Assembly: GCA_031288575.1 (NCBI GenBank)
Contig: JAITRD010000121.1
Span: forward strand, 1-6,445
DNA from: Treponema sp.
GTDB taxonomy: Bacteria > Spirochaetota > Spirochaetia > Treponematales > Breznakiellaceae
DNA: 6,445 nucleotides
Reading direction: 5' to 3'
Shown: positions 1-5,767 of the stretch, one piece after another
Position numbering within the stretch: the stretch's first letter is position 1
How the letters are laid out: each line of letters starts with the position of its first letter
The notes under the pieces: model-generated
Database searches by the model: none
The model's input: the letters and a program-made list of their open reading frames with translations, nothing else
What the model was told of the DNA's origin: nothing
Position numbers and translations under genes: made by a program

Positions 1-921
1 CCCCCGGTGGTTATCGGTTCGGTCATCGTGGTTATCGGCCTGAACCTCGCCCCCACCGCCATGAACATGGCCATGAATGACGGCGACGGGAATTACAGCC
101 TGGTCATGCTTTCCATAGCTACCGTAACCCTGGGGGTTACGGTGATGGCGAATATCTTCTTCAAGGGCTTTTTCAGCACCATTCCCATCCTTATCGGCCT
201 GGTGGCGGGGTATCTTTTTACCCTTGTCATGGGGCTCTTTTTCCCCGCCTACCAGGTTATAAATTTTCAGGTGGTCCGGGACGCCCCCTGGTTCGGGCTG
301 CCCAAATTCGTCCTGCCCGACTTTAGCTTTGTGCCTGTCCTGACCTTTGTCATCGTATCCCTGGCAACCATCTGTGAACACCTGGGGGATACCCTGGTAA
401 CCAGCAAGGTGGTGGGCCAGGATTTTTACAAAAATCCCGGCCTGCACCGTACCCTGGCGGGGGACGGCCTTGCCACCGCCTGGGCGGCCTTCTGGGGCGG
501 CCCCCCCAATACCACCTACGGGGAAAACATCGGGGTTATGGCTATTACCCATGTGTATTCGGTGTGGGTTATCGGCGGCGCGGCGGTGATCGCGGTGATC
601 CTCTCCCTTTTCAGGAAATTCGGCGCCCTGATCCAGACCATCCCCACCCCGGTAATGGGGGGCATCTCCATGCTCCTTTTCGGCATCATCGCTTCCAGCG
701 GCTTGCGGACCATCGTCGAAAGCGGGGTGGATTATAAAAACAAACGGAACCTTACCATCTCGTCGGTGATTTTTGTCATCGGCATCGGCGGGGGGCGTTT
801 TGCCTTTACCATTGCTCCGGGGGTGAGCTTTGAACTTGCGGGAGTTGCCCTGGCCACGGTGGTGGGGATCACCCTGAACCTGATATTCCCCCCGAACCGG
901 GGAATTGTCCGGGATAAATAA
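1..921 (+). CDS. uraA: Uracil permease (UraA/PyrP type, NCS2 family), 5'-truncated by the window edge
   Basis: Inner-membrane nucleobase:cation symporter that imports uracil, normally by proton symport, for pyrimidine salvage. The frame is open from base 1 (first codons Pro-Pro), so the GTG at position 7 is not the true start. The visible 306 residues match the family from about transmembrane helix 5 to the C-terminus; against a usual length near 430, roughly 115 residues are missing. By remembered alignment to E. coli UraA, the uracil-binding glutamates are both present: E126 in CEHLGD (UraA Glu241) and E175 in NTTYGENIGVMAIT (Glu290). Other family blocks seen are NPGLHR, IPTPVMGGISMLLFG and the late VDYKNKRNL. 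One difference is that the position of UraA His245 is Asp (D130). The protein ends with a short polar tail. The gene converges on the leftward block with 7 bp between stops. Xanthine or another NCS2 substrate is possible, but the NTTYGENIG block strongly favours uracil. Confidence 0.93.
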   Translation, partial: PPVVIGSVIVVIGLNLAPTAMNMAMNDGDGNYSLVMLSIATVTLGVTVMANIFFKGFFSTIPILIGLVAGYLFTLVMGLFFPAYQVINFQVVRDAPWFGLPKFVLPDFSFVPVLTFVIVSLATICEHLGDTLVTSKVVGQDFYKNPGLHRTLAGDGLATAWAAFWGGPPNTTYGENIGVMAITHVYSVWVIGGAAVIAVILSLFRKFGALIQTIPTPVMGGISMLLFGIIASSGLRTIVESGVDYKNKRNLTISSVIFVIGIGGGRFAFTIAPGVSFELAGVALATVVGITLNLIFPPNRGIVRDK

Positions 922-928
922 CCGCCCC

Positions 929-1681
929 TTACCCCAATATCCCCGACAGGTAGGCCCTGAGGTCCACCCGGATAGGCATAAGGTAGAGGTGGAAATTATG
1001 GATTTTGCAGAATTCTAAAACCTGGCGGCCGAATTCTATGTTCATGCCTAGATCGGGGCGGAAACTTTTGGGGAAAATAGCCCGGTTCCGGGATTCCCAA
1101 TAATTGCGGTTCGATTCGGAAAGGACCGGGGCGATTCCCCAAAATACGGTTTTGCCTTCCAGGTATTCGGCATAAATTTCCAGAAGCCGAAGGTCAAAAA
1201 AAGGCTGGCTTAAAAAACCTTCGGCCCCCGCTTCCTCCTTGGCCCGCAGGTAGTCCAGTTCATACCGGATATTCGAGCGGTAGGGATCAAAGGCCGCATA
1301 AAGGCGCAGCTCGGGCATCTCGGTTTTAAGTTTTTTGATAAAAGCTACGGTCCCGGTGGAATAGGTTTTATGAATTTCGTCCTTAGGGGGATCCCCGGCG
1401 ATAACCAGCGCTTCCCTGATTCCCCGGGCCCGGAAAAAGGCGGTATGGGGAAAGGGGACGGCAAGATCAAAGTCAATAGCCCGCAAATGGGGAAGGTAAA
1501 CCCGCCCGGCCCGGCCCGCCGCGGCTTCGGCGAGGATGGCGCAGGCTTCCCAGGACCGCAGGGGAAAACGGAGGAGGTCCGGCACGTTAAGGATCCCGAT
1601 GACGGGGAAATCCTTGGCGGCTTCGGCCCCCGCAATCAGGGCCTCCCGGTTCCGGGGAACCACCTCCAGGGCAACGGTCAT
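929..1681 (-). CDS. Compact methylenetetrahydrofolate reductase-like protein (MetF family)
   Basis: Probable flavoprotein of the methylenetetrahydrofolate reductase fold, which in the family reduces 5,10-methylene-THF to 5-methyl-THF for methionine synthesis or acetyl-CoA-pathway carbon flow. It has 250 residues against about 290 for E. coli MetF. Landmarks run in family order: LEVVPRN at 5-11 (E6 at the place of the catalytic Glu28), PHLRAID at 64-70, VIAGDPP at 93-99 (D97 at the place of Asp120), the AKEEAGAEGFLSQPFFD block at 147-163 (Q159 at the place of the folate-contacting Gln183), and FHLYLMPIR at 230-238, matching E. coli FHFYTLNR. The usual YPExHPEA segment is replaced by AAFDPYRSN (129-137). 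The ATG overlaps the thioesterase stop as ATGA, with AAGGA 3 bases upstream, so translation is probably coupled. It is the last gene of the block. Fold assignment is firm; exact substrate and electron donor are inferred, so no gene symbol is given. Confidence 0.8.
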   Translation of the reverse strand: MTVALEVVPRNREALIAGAEAAKDFPVIGILNVPDLLRFPLRSWEACAILAEAAAGRAGRVYLPHLRAIDFDLAVPFPHTAFFRARGIREALVIAGDPPKDEIHKTYSTGTVAFIKKLKTEMPELRLYAAFDPYRSNIRYELDYLRAKEEAGAEGFLSQPFFDLRLLEIYAEYLEGKTVFWGIAPVLSESNRNYWESRNRAIFPKSFRPDLGMNIEFGRQVLEFCKIHNFHLYLMPIRVDLRAYLSGILG

Positions 1682-2493
1682 CTTTCCTTTTCCCAGGTCC
1701 GCAGTTCCGCCCGGAACAAGGCCGCCTCCGCCGGGCCAGGCTCCCCGGGGGAAGGCCCGGCGGGTTCCGGAAGAAGCTGCCGGCGGCCCTCAAAGGCCAG
1801 GGCCTTTTCCCCGGAAGCCGCCGGGGCCTCCCCCGGAATAATCGGGGCCTTAAATAGCCCGGTAACTTCCCCGGGCTTTATTTCGCTCAAGTAGTTGATA
1901 TCCAGCCGCATCCGTTCCGCCCTTTCCAGAATTTCCGGTTCGGTAATGTCCTGAATCCACTGGATATACCGGGCGTTATTGACATGACCGTTGTAATCAA
2001 TGTCCGAATAGGCGGCCCTCCGTTCCCCGGCGGACAGTAAGCGGTCCCGGGCTTCCAGGGCACCCCCGCCGCCGGGCAGGGCATCCAGCCCTTCATTCAG
2101 GGGCAGAGCGCCCATCAGCGCCTGCGGGCGCAGGGGCCGGCGCCTTTCAATGTCCAGGATAATCCAACTGCTCCTGCCCCGGACAATGGGGGCATCCGAA
2201 GCGTCCCGGATATCGTAGTCCCGGACCGCAAAAAGCCGCTCCCAGCCCCGGGGCCAGCTCCGCACGGTGATGGCCTCCCCCTGTTTTGGCCGGCGCTCCA
2301 GAAGAACCGATATCCGGGACAAAACCCATACCTGCCCGAGCCGGGCCATGGCGTCCCTGCCGCAGCCCAAATCTTCGGCATGGCAAATTGCCACCTCTTG
2401 AAAAAAATCAAAGGTTGACGCCAAGGTCAGCCGGTCCGATCGGTCCACCGCGCCAAAATTGACGGTAAGGGTCTCCTGCCAAATATTTACCAT
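1678..2493 (-). CDS. Acyl-ACP thioesterase (plant FatA/FatB-like bacterial family)
   Basis: Cytosolic double-hotdog thioesterase that hydrolyses fatty acyl-acyl carrier protein, releasing free fatty acids. It has 271 residues. The N-terminal hotdog is recognisable by WVLSRISVLLERRPKQGE (56-73), the TVRSWPRGW stretch (76-84), RDYDIRD (91-97) and SSWIILDIERRRPLRP (108-123). The second hotdog opens with the family signature YSDIDYNGHVNNARYIQW (162-179), which supplies D166, N168 and H170. The later glutamate of the catalytic set is E204 in YLSEIKPGE, where plants have Glu-Cys and this protein has Glu-Ile, common in bacterial members. Residues about 218-258 form a Pro/Gly/Ala/Glu-rich low-complexity stretch that makes the C-terminus longer than typical. 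The start is set by ATG at 2493, with AAGGA ten bases upstream that overlaps the TAA of the preceding gene. Chain-length preference cannot be read from the sequence. Confidence 0.93.
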   Translation of the reverse strand: MVNIWQETLTVNFGAVDRSDRLTLASTFDFFQEVAICHAEDLGCGRDAMARLGQVWVLSRISVLLERRPKQGEAITVRSWPRGWERLFAVRDYDIRDASDAPIVRGRSSWIILDIERRRPLRPQALMGALPLNEGLDALPGGGGALEARDRLLSAGERRAAYSDIDYNGHVNNARYIQWIQDITEPEILERAERMRLDINYLSEIKPGEVTGLFKAPIIPGEAPAASGEKALAFEGRRQLLPEPAGPSPGEPGPAEAALFRAELRTWEKER

Positions 2494-2503
2494 GGGTTTT
2501 GTT

Positions 2504-2508
2504 TCCTT
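2504..2508 (-). promoter_or_regulatory. Ribosome binding site of the acyl-ACP thioesterase gene
   Basis: On the minus strand the sequence reads TAAGGAAACAAAACCC then ATG. AAGGA is a good Shine-Dalgarno core with 10-base spacing. It shares two bases with the TAA stop of the 703-residue gene, so ribosomes finishing that gene sit on this site, which favours coupled translation and supports the ATG at 2493 as start. Confidence 0.65.
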
Positions 2509-4618
2509 ATTTTTCCTGTTTTAGCTCCCGCTGTTTCATCGCTTCTTTAAAAATAGCGTCCGCGTCGATGAGGGATTCCACCCCGAACTGGGGCATAACC
2601 CCTTCCCCGTTTACAGTGCGGAAAAGCGGCCCCGGCCTGTCCAAGGCATAGGCCCAACTGTTTTCGTTGTTGACCAGATAATCCAGAACCGTGGTAACCG
2701 CCAGGGCGAAAAATATCAGGGCGGCATTGTTTTTCTTTTTGTTCGACAAGAGGGCATTCAAACGGACCGACACCGGGTTCGGCACCTGAAACACATAGGA
2801 ATCCCAGGGATTGTCAATGCCGTCGCAGGGAGCCCTTTGTTCGGCCCCCCCCGTCTTGTTCCCCTGATCAATCCCGGCGGCTACGATGGCAAGATATTTC
2901 CGTAATTCCCGAATTTCCGGATAGAAGGGGCTAATATCCCTTTTCTGAAAGGGCGGGGGAAAGAGGGATTCAAATTTATAATAAGGGAAAAAGTACAGCC
3001 TTTTTGTCCAATGCAGTTCATTTAAGATCCGTTTCGCGTAGTTGGAAGTCCGGGATTCGGAGGTGCTTTCCAGAATACGGCAATATTCCGCCAGCCGGGG
3101 CAGATACTCCTTCACAAAACTCACCTCAATATACATGGTCCAGTTATTAATAATTTTCCCCAGAACGTCGTTCACCGCGGCGGGAGTCCCGTCGGGCCCC
3201 ATTACCGTCCCAAAGGAAATATAACGGATCCCGAAAAAAAGTTCCTCCAGGATGCGCACCAGCACGGCAACTTGTATCAGGGGATCCGTGGGGGCGATAA
3301 GATCATACCCCCGTTTTAGGTCAAAGATATTCGCAAAATAGGGGTACAAATCCGGGTACTCGTCCAGGCGGTCCCATCCCGCCTGGGGGAAGAGGGTTTC
3401 CAAGGCGGCGAAACCCCGGTCCACGGCTTTCCGTTCCGCTTCCATGGCGTTTCTCGCGGCCCGCTTTGCCTCGGCTTCAGGACTGTTATCCTCGGCATCT
3501 TCTCCCGGTTCCCCGGCGTTTTCCGCCTCATCCGCCCCTTCGCCCTCCCCGTTTTCAAGGGCCTTTATGTCGGCATCGGAGATTAAATCAACGGGAATAA
3601 GCTGGTCCTTTTCGGTGGCGTTGATAAAATGCATAAACCTGTTGCGCCGGTCGATAAAAAAGAGTTCATAGGGCAGCCACTGGCTTGACAAAAGTTTTAG
3701 GAGCAGCGGGTAGAGGAGATACTGTATATCCTTGCGGATAGAATCAAAGGCGATTATGGCATTGCGGATAAATTCCTGATACCGGTCCCGGGCGGCGATA
3801 TCCATGGGATTTTCCGAAATGAGGATGCGGTAGAGGAGTTTATAGGCCCCTTTAATATGCGTTTCGGAATCCAGCCGTTCAAAAATAAAGAGGGGTTTAT
3901 AAATCGCCTGGAGTATGTCCCCGAAGTCGGCGGCGGTTACTTCCCGGGGATGGGCCTGTATCCGGGCAAGCTCGGTGGCAATCCGTTCAATATTCCAGTA
4001 ACGCATGGCGTCCAAAATGGAAAAAGCCAGGGGGGATGTTTTTCTTAATTGTTCGCTCCGGTTCTGGTTGTTCCGGGGTAAGATAGACCGGGTGGAAAGT
4101 ACCAATTGTTCCATCTTTTTATAATATTCCCCCATCCTTTGGGTTACAAAACGGGGGCTTACATAATCGCGGGGACGGCTGAAAAGAGAGACCATGGAAA
4201 GGAAAACCTGGCCGAAGGTTTTTATCTCAAATTCTCCCTGGGCCGCGAATTGATCCATCTTTACCCTTTCAAAATAGGAAGCATTGATCTGGACCTCCGG
4301 ATCATCCAGGGGATTCAGGCCCTGTTTTGGAGGGGTTTTCTGGGGGGCGGCTTCGTTTTCATACGAAGTAAGCTCTACCCGCCGTTTCGGCATGCCCCGG
4401 GGGGAGCCTCTTTTCGCGCCCGTCACCAGTTCAGCCTTTTCATTCCTGGACCGGGATGAACGGGGAGGCGTCTTGGGGGGCACGGTTTTTTCTACCCCCA
4501 CCTCCCCGCCCAGAAGCCGGGCCATCCTTTTAGCTTCCGATTCGTCAAGATTGCCTAATTTTCCCCGCACCCGGTCAAGTTCGCCGGGGGCATATATTGC
4601 TTTTGGTTTCTTTGCCAT
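2507..4618 (-). CDS. Large conserved-looking hypothetical protein with acidic linker (703 aa)
   Basis: I do not recognise a named family. Visible layout: a basic N-terminus beginning MAKKPKAIYAPGELDRVRGKLG; a Pro/Arg/Lys-rich, probably disordered stretch at about 44-105; a mainly helical first domain at about 108-350, rich in aromatic and basic residues; an acidic Glu/Asp/Gly/Ala linker at about 354-383; a short charged helix (384-400); and a second helical domain at about 401-703. A hydrophobic run at 631-649 (NAALIFFALAVTTVLDYLV) could be a buried helix or weak membrane segment. No signal peptide, nucleotide-binding loop or metal motif is seen, so a cytosolic location is most likely. The ATG at 4618 was chosen over an in-frame GTG at 4657 because it lies 2 bases after the DUF2804 stop and opens a natural MAKK N-terminus; the GTG would overlap that gene by 37 bases. 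No strong Shine-Dalgarno precedes the ATG, so coupling to the upstream gene is likely. Scaffold or structural roles are speculation. Confidence 0.85.
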   Translation of the reverse strand: MAKKPKAIYAPGELDRVRGKLGNLDESEAKRMARLLGGEVGVEKTVPPKTPPRSSRSRNEKAELVTGAKRGSPRGMPKRRVELTSYENEAAPQKTPPKQGLNPLDDPEVQINASYFERVKMDQFAAQGEFEIKTFGQVFLSMVSLFSRPRDYVSPRFVTQRMGEYYKKMEQLVLSTRSILPRNNQNRSEQLRKTSPLAFSILDAMRYWNIERIATELARIQAHPREVTAADFGDILQAIYKPLFIFERLDSETHIKGAYKLLYRILISENPMDIAARDRYQEFIRNAIIAFDSIRKDIQYLLYPLLLKLLSSQWLPYELFFIDRRNRFMHFINATEKDQLIPVDLISDADIKALENGEGEGADEAENAGEPGEDAEDNSPEAEAKRAARNAMEAERKAVDRGFAALETLFPQAGWDRLDEYPDLYPYFANIFDLKRGYDLIAPTDPLIQVAVLVRILEELFFGIRYISFGTVMGPDGTPAAVNDVLGKIINNWTMYIEVSFVKEYLPRLAEYCRILESTSESRTSNYAKRILNELHWTKRLYFFPYYKFESLFPPPFQKRDISPFYPEIRELRKYLAIVAAGIDQGNKTGGAEQRAPCDGIDNPWDSYVFQVPNPVSVRLNALLSNKKKNNAALIFFALAVTTVLDYLVNNENSWAYALDRPGPLFRTVNGEGVMPQFGVESLIDADAIFKEAMKQRELKQEK

Positions 4619-4620
4619 GT

Positions 4621-5670
4621 TTATACCCGAAGATAAATTCTTTCTCCCAAACCCCACAGATTATGTACCTGGATGCGGGCACCGTCAGCGGTAACCAGCA
4701 TGCCGTTAAAAAAACCGAGGGGGGTTACATAGTCGGTTTTTGTTATAAAAAGATTTATGCCGCTGCGGATCCGTTCCTGGGGCGTAAATACCAAATCCAC
4801 CATCCCTTCCATATCCTGAATAATCCAATCCGCGTCAATTCCCGAAGGCATGGTAATACGCACCGGCGGGAGGGGGGTCAAACGACCGTCCACCCAAAGG
4901 GCGTTTTCATTATTCTTAAAGGTTTCCCTGGTTTGATTTTCCGCGATGCTAAAACCATACCGGCGTTTTTCCCCGTCAAAGCCGCAGGCGGTACACCAAA
5001 CCGACAGCATCCGGTAGGGGTAATAGCCTTTAAAATCGCCAAAAACCCCGCTGGTCTTTGCCGGATCCAGGGAAATATGCCGGCCGCCGAAAACCATGTC
5101 GCCCCGGACCGCGGAAAGGGCCTTATAAGCGTACATACACCTTTTATTAGAAAAAAGCAGGTTTACCACCAGGGGAGTTACGGCCTTTTTTTCCAATATA
5201 AATTCCGCGTGAGCGGTAAAGGAAGGCCGGCGGCGGGTTGGTTCAATGTCCAGATCGAGTTTGACGGTATCCGCGTCCAGCCAGTCATGGATGCGGAAAA
5301 AAAACCCATAGGACCGGCTGTCAACAGAAGCATTATACAGGTCCCGGGGCATGTGCCAGCCGCTTAACGGAATGACCTTTCTGAACAGTAACCGTTCTTT
5401 AGTCCCCTTATCGTAGAGAAACACCCGGGCCATCCGGTATATTTTCATATTGCCCAGGGTGGCTTCCAGATAAAAGCGATCGTCCTGAATAATAAAGGAT
5501 TCCCACTCCTTAATCCGGGTATCCCGGGCCCAGCCGGGCAAGGGAAAACCAAAGGGCCGCTGTATTTTGAGGAGATCCACCTCGCTAAAGGCCCGGTTCC
5601 AAGTTCCCGGCAGGGGCATCCCCCTTTCAATGGGGGTATCCCGGCTTTCCTGTATTTCCCTGGTATACAT
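4621..5670 (-). CDS. DUF2804 family protein
   Basis: Full-length match, from memory, to the DUF2804 family (PF10974), for which I know no established biochemical role. It has 349 residues, with no signal peptide or membrane helix. Typical family blocks are seen: PLSGWHMP (101-108), FGDFKGYYPYR (210-220), GFSIAEN (239-245) followed by NNENALWVDGRLTPLPPV (253-270), DWIIQDMEGMVDLVFTP (281-297), the DYVTPLGFFNGML stretch (313-325) and a final VHNLWGLGERIYLRV (335-349). The alternating hydrophobic pattern suggests a mostly beta-sheet protein. It is the first gene of the leftward block, starting at ATG 5670 with GAGG eight bases upstream. Its TAA is 2 bases from the next ATG. A lipocalin-like ligand-binding role is a guess from the beta-rich pattern and should not be transferred as function. 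Confidence 0.85.
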   Translation of the reverse strand: MYTREIQESRDTPIERGMPLPGTWNRAFSEVDLLKIQRPFGFPLPGWARDTRIKEWESFIIQDDRFYLEATLGNMKIYRMARVFLYDKGTKERLLFRKVIPLSGWHMPRDLYNASVDSRSYGFFFRIHDWLDADTVKLDLDIEPTRRRPSFTAHAEFILEKKAVTPLVVNLLFSNKRCMYAYKALSAVRGDMVFGGRHISLDPAKTSGVFGDFKGYYPYRMLSVWCTACGFDGEKRRYGFSIAENQTRETFKNNENALWVDGRLTPLPPVRITMPSGIDADWIIQDMEGMVDLVFTPQERIRSGINLFITKTDYVTPLGFFNGMLVTADGARIQVHNLWGLGERIYLRV

Positions 5671-5678
5671 TAACGATA

Positions 5679-5682
5679 CCTC
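5679..5682 (-). promoter_or_regulatory. Ribosome binding site of the DUF2804 gene
   Basis: Minus-strand sequence AATGAGGTATCGTTA immediately precedes the ATG at 5670. GAGG is a good Shine-Dalgarno core with 8-base spacing, and it supports this start codon over any internal Met. Confidence 0.65.
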
Positions 5683-5694
5683 ATTGGAGTTAAG

Positions 5695-5721
5695 TATATA
5701 GCATTCATCCCGCTAAATGAA
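5695..5721 (-). promoter_or_regulatory. Candidate sigma-70-type promoter for the leftward four-gene block
   Basis: On the minus strand the gap reads TTCATTTAGCGGGATGAATGCTATATACTTAAC. TGC directly before TATATA (5695-5703) resembles an extended -10 element; the overlapping TATACT gives a 17-base spacing to a weak -35-like TTCATT (5716-5721). It is the only AT-rich stretch in an otherwise GC-rich gap and lies just upstream of the ribosome binding site, implying a short leader. No operator-like inverted repeat was seen over it. The call rests on pattern only. Confidence 0.45.
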
Positions 5722-5744
5722 GAAGCTAAAACAAAGCCGCGCCG

Positions 5745-5766
5745 GGGCCTTCCCGGATGAAGGCCC
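5745..5766 (-). terminator. Hairpin after the PflX-like gene, probable terminator
   Basis: A perfect 8-bp inverted repeat (GGGCCTTC / GAAGGCCC) with a 6-base loop begins one base after the TGA stop of the PflX-like gene. Reading leftwards, the stem is followed by a GC-rich spacer of about nine bases and then CTTTGTTTT. The T-rich stretch is displaced from the stem, so this is not a textbook intrinsic terminator. Its position between a stop codon and the next promoter still makes termination, or 3'-end protection of the transcript, the likely role. Confidence 0.5.
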
Positions 5767-5767
5767 T

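Noticed and set aside
885..905. Perfect 7-bp inverted repeat ATTCCCC / GGGGAAT with a 7-base loop at the end of the permease gene, considered as a bidirectional terminator
   Set aside because: It lies inside the permease coding sequence before its stop, and no T-rich tract follows it on either strand.
1370..1894. 174-codon and 101-codon plus-strand open frames across the MetF-like and thioesterase genes
   Set aside because: The translations are low-complexity Gly/Pro/Arg/Ser, typical of the reverse strand of GC-rich codons. The minus-strand proteins here have clear catalytic motifs.
2666..2728. Hydrophobic run near the C-terminus of the 703-residue protein as a membrane anchor
   Set aside because: It contains Thr and Asp, is short and is followed by about 50 soluble residues. 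A buried helix is more likely, and no other membrane segment supports export.
4267..4486. The basic Pro-rich N-terminal stretch of the 703-residue protein as a DNA-binding domain
   Set aside because: The composition is basic but no helix-turn-helix or zinc motif is visible. A disordered tail explains it as well.
4619..4657. GTG at 4657 as an earlier start for the 703-residue protein
   Set aside because: It would overlap the DUF2804 gene by 37 bases and adds a 13-residue extension. The ATG at 4618 fits the 2-base spacing and gives a normal basic N-terminus. An AGG ten bases before the GTG means it is not excluded.
4597..5367. 256-codon plus-strand open frame opposite the DUF2804 gene
   Set aside because: It lies wholly antisense to a recognised gene, its translation has no family resemblance and is rich in Gly/His/Pro/Lys as expected for an antisense frame. 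No suitable ribosome binding site and no coding need explain it.
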